Origin: Solimonas sp. K1W22B-7
GTDB taxonomy: Bacteria; Pseudomonadota; Gammaproteobacteria; Nevskiales; Nevskiaceae
NCBI RefSeq assembly: GCF_003428335.1
Contig: NZ_CP031704.1
Location: forward strand, 3,348,001-3,412,000
Length of the DNA stretch: 64,000 bases
Direction: 5' to 3'
Both the position numbers and the translations under genes were made by a program. Under the pieces are notes generated by a model that saw only the letters and a list, made by a program, of their open reading frames with translations, searched no databases and was not told the DNA's origin. Of this stretch, positions 50,946-59,527 are shown in pieces; the stretch's first letter is position 1, and every line of letters begins with the position of its first letter.

Positions 50946-52249
50946 GCGTCAGCCTGCGCAACTGGGTGGGGCTGATCGTGGCGGCGGCGCTGCTGGGCAG
51001 CCCGCTGCTCAACTACGCCCTGCTGCAGCTGTTCCCGCCGCCGGACCTGATGTTTCGCGGCCTGCCGCCGCCGCCAGGAGAGCGTGGCCCGCTGCCGGGC
51101 CAGGCACCGCGTGTGGCGGTGGCGCATTTCGGCCTGTCGACGGGGCCGGGGCCAGGCCTGCTGGGCGGCCCTTCGAGCTTTACGATGGCGCTGCCGGCGC
51201 GGGTCGCCGGCAGCGTCGCCGTGACCGAGGGCGGGCCGCGCACGCGGGTGATGCTGGACGAAGGCCCGGCGGTGGAATCGCCGGACGCACCGCGACGCCG
51301 GTTTGTCACAGCGCTGCGGACTCATGACGGCGCCGCGGATGGCCCCAAGGGCGGCGTCATGATGCTCGGCGGCCCGGAGCACGAGGCGGCGATCAAGGCG
51401 ATGCGGCGTCATTTCACGATGATCAACCTCGCCACGATCGGCATCCTGATGCTGACCGCGGTGCTGCTGCTGACGCTGCTGCTGCGTCGTCCGGTACGCC
51501 GGCTGATCGAGTCCATCGGCGACATCGAGCGCGGCGCGGCACCTTCCGCGGAGCCGAGCGGACCCCGCGAGTTCCGCCAGATCGGCGGGGCGCTGCAGCG
51601 CATGAGCGGCAAGCTGCGCGGCAGCCTGCGCGAGCGCGAGCTGATGCTGGCCGGGCTGTCGCACGACATCCGCTCGCCGCTGGCGCGGCTGCAGGCGGCG
51701 ATCGAGCTGCATGCGGCGGATCACCCGGGCGATTTCCAGCCGATGATGACCGACATCCGCGACATCGATCACATCGTCCACCAGTGCATCGACTTCGTGC
51801 GCGACGGCCAGGACGAGCCGCTGGAAACCCTGGAGCTGGATGCGCTGGTGCGCACCGCACTGCAGCGCCATGACGGACTGCAGCTGGACCTGCGCTGTCC
51901 TGGCGAACAGGTCAGCGTGCGGCGCCTGGGCCTGCTGCGCCTGGTGCGCAACCTGGCCGACAACGCGCTGGTGCACGGCGCTGCGCCGGTGCGCGTGACG
52001 ACCCACGCCGAGGGCGGGATGCTGCGACTCAGCGTGGAGGACCATGGGCGCGGCATCGAGTCGCAGGAGTGGCAGCGGCTGACCGAACCCTTCGAGCGCG
52101 GCAACCGTGCGCGCGACGGTCGCGGCGCGGGCCTGGGCCTGGCGATCGTGCAGCGCGTGGCCCATGCGCATGGCGCGCGCGTGGAGCTGCGCGAGCGCCG
52201 CGCCGACCGGCCGTTCGCGGTGGAACTGTGCCTGCCACTGACGGCATAA
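50942..52249 (+). CDS. EnvZ-like sensor histidine kinase
   Basis: This 435-residue protein from a GTG start has a first helix at about residues 6-28, a Pro/Gly-rich periplasmic domain, and a second helix near 160-178 followed by a HAMP segment (LLRRPVRRLIESIGDIERG). The H box is LAGLSHDIRSPLARLQAAIE, the N box LVRNLADNALVHG, and the G boxes DHGRGIE and GRGAGLGLAIVQRV. The H box with D instead of E after the histidine is the EnvZ type. Confidence 0.93.
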   Translation: MSVSLRNWVGLIVAAALLGSPLLNYALLQLFPPPDLMFRGLPPPPGERGPLPGQAPRVAVAHFGLSTGPGPGLLGGPSSFTMALPARVAGSVAVTEGGPRTRVMLDEGPAVESPDAPRRRFVTALRTHDGAADGPKGGVMMLGGPEHEAAIKAMRRHFTMINLATIGILMLTAVLLLTLLLRRPVRRLIESIGDIERGAAPSAEPSGPREFRQIGGALQRMSGKLRGSLRERELMLAGLSHDIRSPLARLQAAIELHAADHPGDFQPMMTDIRDIDHIVHQCIDFVRDGQDEPLETLELDALVRTALQRHDGLQLDLRCPGEQVSVRRLGLLRLVRNLADNALVHGAAPVRVTTHAEGGMLRLSVEDHGRGIESQEWQRLTEPFERGNRARDGRGAGLGLAIVQRVAHAHGARVELRERRADRPFAVELCLPLTA

Positions 52250-52343
52250 GCGCCTTCGACACAGATTCATACAAAGCCTTGCAGCCGCGCTTCGCGCGCC
52301 CGGGGAATCATGGGGACCTGCCCCCGATCCCCTGGAGAACCCG

Positions 52344-53543
52344 ATGTCGGCGACCCCGTCTGCGCGCGGCCTGCGCTTGTCCGTCCTTGCCCTGCTGTTC
52401 GTGCTGCCGGCGCTGCTTGCCGGCTGCGGCGGAGGGGGTGGCGGCGATGACGACGATCTCGACCTGATCGAGGCCTTCGGGCTCTACGGCCAGGCCGACT
52501 TCAGCAAAAGCGCGCCGAACCGCGGCGCCACCACCGCCGGCAACACGCTGGCGCAGCCGCTGGGCAACGTCGCCAGCGATGGCACCAAGCTGTTCATCGC
52601 CGACACCGCCAACAACCGCATCCTGGCTTTCAGCACGATCCCCTCCAGTGCCGCGACGGCCGCCAGCTTCGTGCTGGGCCAGGCCAGCGCCACGGCCAAC
52701 ACGCCGGCCACGGCGCAGAATCGCCTGGCCCTGCCGGGTGCGGTGTTCGCCGGTGAAGGCAAGCTGGTGGTGGCCGACTCCGGCAACAACCGCGTGCTGA
52801 TCTGGAACAGCACGCCGGATGCCGCCGGCGACCTGCCCGACGTGGTGATCGGCCAGACCGATTTCGTTTCCTCCACTTCCGGCACCAGCGCCACGCGCCT
52901 GGCCTTCCCGACCTCGGCGGTGATCGCCAACGGCCGCCTGGTGGTGGCGGACCAGAACAACAACCGTGTGCTGGTCTGGAACAGCGTACCGACCACCAGC
53001 GGCACGGCCGCCGACCTGGTGCTGGGCCAGCCGGACTTCACCACCCGCGAAGCCGACGACGAGTCCGACGAGATGAACAAGCCGGCGGGCCTGTGGAGCG
53101 ACGGTTTCCGCCTGCTGGTGACCGACTCGGGCAACAACCGCGTGCTGTACTGGGCGCTGTTCCCGCAGCAGTCCAGTGCCGATGCCGACTACGTGATCGG
53201 CCAGAGCGGCTTCAGCCGTTCTTCGCCCGGCAGTTCGGCCTCGACGCTGCGCGCGCCCTTCGGCGTCGGCTCGGACGGCACCCGCATCTACGTCGCGGAC
53301 TCCGGCAACAATCGCGTGCTGCGCTACAACGCCTTCCCGCTGGAAAACGGCCTGGCGGCCGGCGAGGTCTACGGCCAGGACGACTTCACTTCGGTGATCG
53401 CCAACGACGCCGACCAGGACGGCGACGCCGACGACGAGCCGGCCGCGACCACGCTCAGCGGCGCCTCCGGCGCCTACGTCTCCGGCGGCGTGCTCTATGT
53501 CAGCGACCGCAACAACAACCGCATCCTGTTCTTCCCGCAGTGA
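52344..53543 (+). CDS. NHL-repeat beta-propeller lipoprotein
   Basis: This 399-residue protein has a lipoprotein signal (LLFVLPALLAGC) followed by a Gly/Asp-rich linker. At least five NHL-type blades follow, each with a core like VADSGNNRVLIWNS, VADQNNNRVLVWNS, VTDSGNNRVLYWAL, VADSGNNRVLRYNA or VSDRNNNRILFFPQ, so a closed six-bladed propeller is likely. It would sit in the outer membrane and bind protein or glycan. The ATG has GGAGAA upstream. Its stop overlaps the next start (TGATG). Confidence 0.87.
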   Translation: MSATPSARGLRLSVLALLFVLPALLAGCGGGGGGDDDDLDLIEAFGLYGQADFSKSAPNRGATTAGNTLAQPLGNVASDGTKLFIADTANNRILAFSTIPSSAATAASFVLGQASATANTPATAQNRLALPGAVFAGEGKLVVADSGNNRVLIWNSTPDAAGDLPDVVIGQTDFVSSTSGTSATRLAFPTSAVIANGRLVVADQNNNRVLVWNSVPTTSGTAADLVLGQPDFTTREADDESDEMNKPAGLWSDGFRLLVTDSGNNRVLYWALFPQQSSADADYVIGQSGFSRSSPGSSASTLRAPFGVGSDGTRIYVADSGNNRVLRYNAFPLENGLAAGEVYGQDDFTSVIANDADQDGDADDEPAATTLSGASGAYVSGGVLYVSDRNNNRILFFPQ

Positions 53544-54805
53544 TGCGTTCCGCAACCAGGCTGCTGCCCATGGGGGCGGCAGCGCTGCTGGCACTGGCCG
53601 CCTGCTCCGGTGGCGTCGGCGAGGGCCGGCGCCCGACCAAGCTGCAGGTGACCTCGCTCTACGGCGGCGACTCGGTGGAGACCTACGAGTGCGCGGCGGT
53701 GACGCTCGCCGCCGTCGCCACCTTCTCCGGCGAGGGCGGCGACTCGCTGGACGCGGTGTCGGAGCGCAGCAGCTGGAGCAGCAACGACACCGGCGTGGCG
53801 ATCGTCAGCAACGGCGACATCCCGATCCCGGGCAGCTCCGGGCTGGCCTACGCCCAGGGCACGGTGATCGTGGTGGGCCCCGGCACGGCGACCATCACCG
53901 CCGACTATGCCGGCCTGCGCGCGCAGTACGGCGTCAGCGCCACCGCGATCGGCGAGCTGCGCATCACGCCGGAGCTGACGCGGATGGCGCCGGAGACCTT
54001 GCAGACCTTCGAGCTGCAGACCACCACGCTGGACAGCAGCGTGCCGGTGGACCTGACCGAGGTCGCGGCCTGGAAGGTGGTGACCGCGGGCGCGCCGGTG
54101 AGCAGCGACGGGTCGAGCCTGCAGTCCCTGAGCGGGCCGGTGGACAGCCCCTTCGTGCTGGAGGCGTCACTGCCACTGTGCGGCCGCTCGGCGCGGCGCG
54201 AGCTGCGGCTGGGGCCGTTGCGAGCCTTGCAGCTGGACTACGAGCAGCCGGCCGGCACTTACCTGCCGCTGGGCTACAGCGAGCATGTCGGCATCCACGG
54301 CCTGTTCGAGGACGCCAGCGCGCCGCCGCAGGAACTGGCCTCGCAGGTGACGGCGGAGTTGCTGCAGGGCGACGAGAGCGGCTTCGCGCAGTCGCTGGAT
54401 GAAGCCGGCCGCCTGCTGCGGCCGCTGCTGGCGCGGGAACCTCTGCAGCTGCGCTTCATCCTGGAGTCCGCCGATATCAGCGCGGACACCCGCGTGATCG
54501 AGGCGCGGGAGCTGGACATCCTGTCCCTGCGCCTGTCGGCCGACGAGGCCGAGCTGGAACTGCGCGACAGCCTGCAGGCGCAGGCCTGGGGCCTGTTCGA
54601 GGACGGCATCGAGCGCCCGGTGCGCCATGACATCTCCTGGAGCAGCCGCAACACGGCCGTGGCGGCGGTGGCCACGGGGATCGACGGCGGCAAGATCACC
54701 GCGCAGTCGCTGGAAGGCGATACGGTGATCGACGCGGCGGTCAACGATCTCAGCGGCCTGAGCGGCGAGATCGCGGTGCACACCTACAGGAAGAAGCCGG
54801 AGTAG
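53543..54805 (+). CDS. BIG2-type Ig-like lipoprotein
   Basis: This 420-residue protein has a lipoprotein signal (GAAALLALAACSGG). Two Ig-like domains of the BIG2 kind are suggested by WSSNDTGVAIVSNGD followed by GTVIVVGPGTATITADYAG, and by DISWSSRNTAVAAVATG followed by ITAQSLEGDTVIDAAV near the C-terminus. The middle is less clear. The start is the ATG overlapping the NHL gene's TGA, so the two proteins are made together and may interact at the cell surface. Confidence 0.8.
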   Translation: MRSATRLLPMGAAALLALAACSGGVGEGRRPTKLQVTSLYGGDSVETYECAAVTLAAVATFSGEGGDSLDAVSERSSWSSNDTGVAIVSNGDIPIPGSSGLAYAQGTVIVVGPGTATITADYAGLRAQYGVSATAIGELRITPELTRMAPETLQTFELQTTTLDSSVPVDLTEVAAWKVVTAGAPVSSDGSSLQSLSGPVDSPFVLEASLPLCGRSARRELRLGPLRALQLDYEQPAGTYLPLGYSEHVGIHGLFEDASAPPQELASQVTAELLQGDESGFAQSLDEAGRLLRPLLAREPLQLRFILESADISADTRVIEARELDILSLRLSADEAELELRDSLQAQAWGLFEDGIERPVRHDISWSSRNTAVAAVATGIDGGKITAQSLEGDTVIDAAVNDLSGLSGEIAVHTYRKKPE

Positions 54806-54811
54806 GCTTCA

Positions 54812-54881
54812 TGTGGGAGCGGGCTTGCCCGCGATCTGTCGGGCGAGCCCTGCAAAGATCGCGGGCAAGCCCGCTCCCACA
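54812..54881. repeat. Pseudomonas-type REP pair (family C)
   Basis: Two 24-base arms in perfect inverted orientation (TGTGGGAGCGGGCTTGCCCG plus CGAT, at 54812-54835 and 54858-54881) are separated by 22 bases. Each arm itself holds a GCGGGC-TT-GCCCGC hairpin. The sequence looks like the abundant REP of Pseudomonas. It fills the gap between the convergent ends of the BIG2-type and WS/DGAT genes. Confidence 0.92.
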
Positions 54882-54891
54882 AACCCGCGCG

Positions 54892-56307
54892 TCAGGACTT
54901 CGCCCTGGCCTTCTTCTTCGGCGCCGCGCTGGCCGGCATCGCCGCCGCCAGTGCTTCCTCCATCTCCTTCAGGGCCTCGCCGGTGTAGACGGCAAGCTTC
55001 TGCAGGCTCGGCAGGGCGTCGCGGCAGCCGGTGAAGCCGACAGCGACGCGGTCGACGTAGCCGACCAGGGTGATGTTCAGGGCGTAGCCGTCGAACAGGA
55101 TCGACATCGGGTACATCGCTTCCAGCTGGGCGCCGCGCAGGTACAGCGGGACCCTGGAGGCCACGACATTGGATACCGTGACGTTGAAGAACGGCGGCAC
55201 CTTGGACAGCACGCCGGCCATCTGGCCCAGCAGCAGCGGCGACAGACCCATCAGCGTGAACTGCTCCAGTGCCGTGGGCGACAGGCTCAGCAGTTGCTGC
55301 TTGGTGACGGTGGTGACGCGGTTGATGCGCTGCAGGCGCTTGAGCGGGTCGGTCTGGTCGGTGCCGAAGGGGCAGACGAAGCCGGCCACGGCGTTGCCGC
55401 CCTTGCCCTCCGGCCGCGGCAGGGCCACGGGCACCGAGGCCAGCAGGGACTTCTCCGGCAGGGCGCCGTTCTCCAGCAGGTAGCGGCGGATGGCGCTGCC
55501 GCAAATCGCAAGGGACACGTCGTTGACCGTGGTGCCGGTGGCCGAACTGATCGCCTTGACGCGCTTCAGGTCCAGCAGCTGGGTGCCCAGGCGTCGCTGC
55601 TGGCTGATCGGCTGGTTGAGCAGGCTGCGCGGGGTGCTGAGGGCAGCCCGGGTACCGCCCTCCAGGCCCGGGGCGCTCATTTCCCGGAGTACCTTGATCA
55701 GCTCCGGCAGGGTACGGATCTGGTGGCCGGCGACCTTGAACGGTCGTCCAAGACGGGTCTTCCAGGATCTGGGCGGCGGCGGCTCCTGGTCCTGGATGGC
55801 ATTCGAGAGCCGGCCGGGACCGTTCATGTCGGTCGGGTCCTCGGTCAGCCAGCTGCGCACCATCTTCATCCCGCCGACGCCATCGATGGCGCAGTGGTGG
55901 GCCTTGAAGTAGATCGCGAAGCGGCGGTTCTCCAGGCCCTCGATGATGTGGCATTCCCACAGGGGCCGGCTCAGGTCCAGCGGGTGCGAGTGCAGACGCG
56001 CCACCAGCACGCCCAGCTCGCGCTCGCCGCCGGGGTACGGCAGGGCCGAGTGGCGGATGTGGTAGTCGATGTCGATATCGGCCTTGACCCAGGCCGGGGC
56101 CAGCCTGGACATCCGGCCACGGGCCAGGCGGCAGTCGAAGGGGTGCGGCATGAACGGCGTGCTGCGCATGTGCTGCAGCAGGTCGCGCAGGAAGTCCGGC
56201 GGGGCGTTGTCGGGCAATTTGAAGGTCAGCATGCCCCCGACGTGCATCGGGGTGCGCTTGGATTCCATGCGCAGGAAGGACGCGTCGACGGGACTCAGGT
56301 ACTGCAT
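54892..56307 (-). CDS. Wax ester synthase/diacylglycerol acyltransferase (WS/DGAT)
   Basis: This 471-residue enzyme has the condensing-type active site KAHHCAIDGVGG (HH-x3-DG at residues 137-143), a PLWE motif at 115-118 and the downstream NDVSLAICGSAIRRYL motif. It esterifies fatty alcohols or diacylglycerol with acyl-CoA to make storage wax esters or triacylglycerol at the membrane. The C-terminus is Lys/Ala-rich. The ATG at 56307 has GGAGAG upstream. It is divergent from the DUF1302 gene across 206 bases. Confidence 0.92.
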   Translation of the reverse strand: MQYLSPVDASFLRMESKRTPMHVGGMLTFKLPDNAPPDFLRDLLQHMRSTPFMPHPFDCRLARGRMSRLAPAWVKADIDIDYHIRHSALPYPGGERELGVLVARLHSHPLDLSRPLWECHIIEGLENRRFAIYFKAHHCAIDGVGGMKMVRSWLTEDPTDMNGPGRLSNAIQDQEPPPPRSWKTRLGRPFKVAGHQIRTLPELIKVLREMSAPGLEGGTRAALSTPRSLLNQPISQQRRLGTQLLDLKRVKAISSATGTTVNDVSLAICGSAIRRYLLENGALPEKSLLASVPVALPRPEGKGGNAVAGFVCPFGTDQTDPLKRLQRINRVTTVTKQQLLSLSPTALEQFTLMGLSPLLLGQMAGVLSKVPPFFNVTVSNVVASRVPLYLRGAQLEAMYPMSILFDGYALNITLVGYVDRVAVGFTGCRDALPSLQKLAVYTGEALKEMEEALAAAMPASAAPKKKARAKS

Positions 56308-56513
56308 GCGGGTCTCTCCAGCCTTATATTTATCGTGTGCCCTGGCAGCAGCTGAGGCAGCATTCAAGATGCACCATTTCAGGCCTGCCTGCCATACCCG
56401 TTTCGTGGGAGCCGACCCTAATCTTTTCGGGTGAGGCTAGGCTCAGTCGGGGCATCTAGGTTAGCGTCTGCATTATTCCAATATAAAAGCTTCAACAGAG
56501 AGGAGAGGGCGCG

Positions 56514-58460
56514 ATGGGGAATCAGGGGCTTGCGGGCGTGCGTACGCGTTGGACTTATGGGCCGAGACTGCTGGCCGTGTTCCTGGGCGGTTCCGCCCTG
56601 CCCGCCTGGGCCGGTTCCTTCGACCTGTTCGGCCTGGACGGCCAGTACCAGGTGCAGGCCGCCTACTCCGCCGCGATGCGCCTGCACGATCCGGACCGTC
56701 GCATCATCGACACCGCGCCGGCGGCCAACATCCCGCTGCCGGACTCGATGAAGCTGCCCGAGTCCAACAACTACGACGACGGCGACCGCAACTTCAAGAA
56801 GCACTCGCTGGTCAACAACCGCCTGTCGCTGCTCGGCGAAATCCAGCTGAACTATGGCGACTACGGCGTGCTGTTCCGTGGCGACGCCTTCTACGACGAC
56901 GTCTACCACCGCAGGAACGACAACACCTCGCCGGCATCGGACCAGCCGGGCGCGACGATCAGCAAGACCGAACTGCCGACCAACAAGTTCTCCGACGACG
57001 CCGAGTACTACGACGGCCAGCGTGCGCGCCTGCTCGACGCCTACGCCTACGGCTCCTGGTACCTGACCGACGAGACGGCGCTGAACCTGCGCGTGGGCCG
57101 CCATATCGCCGCCTGGGGCGAAAGCCTGTTCTTCGCCGGCATCGCCCTGGCGCAGTCGCCGGCCGACGCCACCAAGGCAACGGTGCCGGGCGCCGACGTC
57201 AAGAGCATCCTGCTGCCGGTCAACCAGGTGTCGATGCAGCTGTCGCTGGACGACAAGTGGACGGTCCTCGGCCAGTACAAGCTGGAGTACAAGGCGACCG
57301 AGCTGAACCCGGTGGGCGAGTTCTTCTCCGTGGCCGACGTCGTCGGTCCGGGCGCGGAGTTCATCTACGGCATCAAGAACCCGCTGTTCCTGCAGAACCT
57401 CAGCGACATCGACCTGACTTCGCCGGAGCTGGCCGAGTACGTGCAGCTGATCGGTGACCTGCTGCTGCCGAACCTGCCCGGTGGCGAAAACCTGCCGGTC
57501 AGCCCGATCACCGGCGCCCTGGGCGCGATCCTCAACAACCTGGATCCCCTGCTGCCGCCGGTGATGCTGCCGGACCTCAACCTGATCCAGCCGGCCGGCA
57601 CGCCGCGCTACATCAACGTGCAGCGTGGTCCGGACAAGCTTCCCAGCGATCATGGCCAGTACGGGGTGGGCGTCAAGTACCAGGTCACGCCGAACAGCAA
57701 CGTCGGCCTCTACCACCTGCGTTACCACAACACCACGCCCGCCCCGGTGCAGAACTACGGCAGTGCCGAGTTGCTGCCACTGCCCGGCGGCCAGTCTATC
57801 GGGTCCGCGGCGCTGGGCCTGCAGGTCCCGGTGACCTACAACGTCAATTTCTTCGACGGCATCCACATGTCGGCGATGAGCTTCTCCACCGCCCTGTTCG
57901 GCGCCAATGTCGGCGGCGAGCTGATCTACCGCGACGGCGTCGACGTGCTGGTGGACGTGGACGGCGGTCTGCTCGGGCCGGTGCCCACCCCGGTGCGCGC
58001 CGAGGTCGGCCAGGCCAACGTCAACGTGTTGTATGTCCTCGGCCCGCAGTACTTCTGGGACGCACTGACCGTGGTCGCCGACTTCGGCTACAACTGGGTC
58101 ATCGACCGTGACGAGGGCTGTGGCCCGACCAGCTGCTCCGACAAGCTGACCTACAGCAAGGAAGCGGCGGCCTACTCGTTCCTGTTCATCTTCGACCGCA
58201 AGAACCTGTTCAACGGCTGGGACCTGCAGGTGCCGCTGACGCACTCCAAGACGGTGCTGGGCCAGTCCTCGCTGCTGTCCGGCTTCGGTTCGCAGATGGG
58301 CGAGGACGACTGGCGCGCCAGCATCGGCTTCAACTTCACCTACCTGCAGAAGATCACGCTGGGCGTCAGCTACAGCGGCTATTACGGCACCCCCGACTTC
58401 AGTGCCAACCCCTATGCCGATCGCGACAACATCGGCTTCACCGCGAAGTACAACTTTTAA
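56514..58460 (+). CDS. DUF1302 family outer-membrane protein
   Basis: This 648-residue protein has a signal peptide (about residues 1-33, ending LPAWA-GS). The body is a long series of amphipathic strands rich in Tyr and Asp, such as RHIAAWGESLFFAGIALAQS and YGVGVKYQVTPNSNVGLYHL. The last residues are GFTAKYNF, with the C-terminal Phe expected of an outer-membrane barrel. DUF1302 members occur near genes for breakdown or uptake of hydrophobic compounds. The ATG has GAGGAGAGG upstream. The 206-base gap to WS/DGAT contains a TATAAA near 56482 but no certain promoter. Confidence 0.85.
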   Translation: MGNQGLAGVRTRWTYGPRLLAVFLGGSALPAWAGSFDLFGLDGQYQVQAAYSAAMRLHDPDRRIIDTAPAANIPLPDSMKLPESNNYDDGDRNFKKHSLVNNRLSLLGEIQLNYGDYGVLFRGDAFYDDVYHRRNDNTSPASDQPGATISKTELPTNKFSDDAEYYDGQRARLLDAYAYGSWYLTDETALNLRVGRHIAAWGESLFFAGIALAQSPADATKATVPGADVKSILLPVNQVSMQLSLDDKWTVLGQYKLEYKATELNPVGEFFSVADVVGPGAEFIYGIKNPLFLQNLSDIDLTSPELAEYVQLIGDLLLPNLPGGENLPVSPITGALGAILNNLDPLLPPVMLPDLNLIQPAGTPRYINVQRGPDKLPSDHGQYGVGVKYQVTPNSNVGLYHLRYHNTTPAPVQNYGSAELLPLPGGQSIGSAALGLQVPVTYNVNFFDGIHMSAMSFSTALFGANVGGELIYRDGVDVLVDVDGGLLGPVPTPVRAEVGQANVNVLYVLGPQYFWDALTVVADFGYNWVIDRDEGCGPTSCSDKLTYSKEAAAYSFLFIFDRKNLFNGWDLQVPLTHSKTVLGQSSLLSGFGSQMGEDDWRASIGFNFTYLQKITLGVSYSGYYGTPDFSANPYADRDNIGFTAKYNF

Positions 58461-58470
58461 ACGAGCAAGG

Positions 58471-59481
58471 ATGAGCCAGACCGCAGCCCCCCTCGACCCG
58501 CAGGAGTTCCGCAAGGCACTCGGCACCTTCGCCACCGGCGTCACCGTCATCACCACCCGCGCGCCCGACGGCTCGCAGGTGGGGTTGACGGCCAACAGCT
58601 TCAACTCGGTCTCGCTCAATCCGCCGCTGGTGCTGTGGAGCCTGGCGAATACCTCGGGGAGCCTGGAAGCCTTCCAGAAGGCGCCCTACTGGGCAGTGCA
58701 TGTGCTGGCCGCCGACCAGGAGCCGATCTCCACGCGCTTCTCCAAGCGCGGCGTCGACAAGTTTGCCGGGGTCGACATCGAGCAGGGGCTGGGTGAGATT
58801 CCGCTGCTGCGCGGCTGCAATGCGCGCTTCCAGTGCCGCACGGCCTTCCAGTACGAGGGCGGCGACCACGTCATCTTCGTCGGCGAGGTGCTGGACTTCG
58901 ACCGCGCCGAGAATGCGCCGCTGGTATTCCACAGCGGCCGCTACGCCCATGCCGCGCCGCGCAGCGGCAGCGAGCCGCGCAACCCGGCCCTGGCCGGCAG
59001 CTTCAACGAGGACTTCCTCGGCTACCTGCTCGGCCGCGGCCACTTCCAGTTCTTCAGCCAGATCCGCAAGGCCCTGTCCGAGGAAAACCTCAGCGACGAG
59101 GAGTTCTACCTGCTCTCGACGCTGACGCTGAAACGCATCATGAGCGCCGACGAGCTCGATGCCGGCATGTCCAGCGTCCTGGGCGAGCACAGCGACGCCG
59201 CCGCCGGCGCCCTGATCCGCCGCGGCCTGGCACGCTCGGTCGGCGGTACCACCGACACCGAGGGTCCGGCCTTCCAGCTGACCAACGAAGGCGTCGCGCT
59301 GGCGCTGCGCCTGATCTCCGCCGCCAAGGCCATGGAATCGCAGCTGCTGGAACGCCTGGCGCCCGGTGAAGCGGCGATGCTCAAGACCCTGCTGCACCGC
59401 CTGCTCGGCGCCATCGACCCCAGCGCGGGTCTGCTGTGGCAAACACCGGATGCAAAGGCGGCGGTGCCGACCGGGGCCTGA
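58471..59481 (+). CDS. Flavin reductase with C-terminal MarR-like domain
   Basis: This 336-residue protein starts with a flavin reductase domain (residues 1-165; FRKALGTFATGVTVITTRAP, GLTANSFNSVSLNPPLVLWS). A linker is followed by a MarR-type winged-helix domain (about 205-325; LSDEEFYLLSTLTLKRIMSA, GALIRRGLARS). The same fusion is known in the reductase C1 of Acinetobacter p-hydroxyphenylacetate hydroxylase, where the MarR part controls activity through effector binding rather than DNA. No oxygenase partner gene is adjacent. It starts 10 bases after the DUF1302 gene. Confidence 0.85.
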   Translation: MSQTAAPLDPQEFRKALGTFATGVTVITTRAPDGSQVGLTANSFNSVSLNPPLVLWSLANTSGSLEAFQKAPYWAVHVLAADQEPISTRFSKRGVDKFAGVDIEQGLGEIPLLRGCNARFQCRTAFQYEGGDHVIFVGEVLDFDRAENAPLVFHSGRYAHAAPRSGSEPRNPALAGSFNEDFLGYLLGRGHFQFFSQIRKALSEENLSDEEFYLLSTLTLKRIMSADELDAGMSSVLGEHSDAAAGALIRRGLARSVGGTTDTEGPAFQLTNEGVALALRLISAAKAMESQLLERLAPGEAAMLKTLLHRLLGAIDPSAGLLWQTPDAKAAVPTGA

Positions 59482-59527
59482 GGCGGCTTTCCGCTTGAAA
59501 CGGGGCTGAAGCCAGCCGGGCAAAGCG

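Noticed and set aside
56418-58619. A 733-codon minus-strand frame
   Set aside because: It mirrors the DUF1302 gene. The plus-strand frame has signal peptide, Shine-Dalgarno and barrel end.
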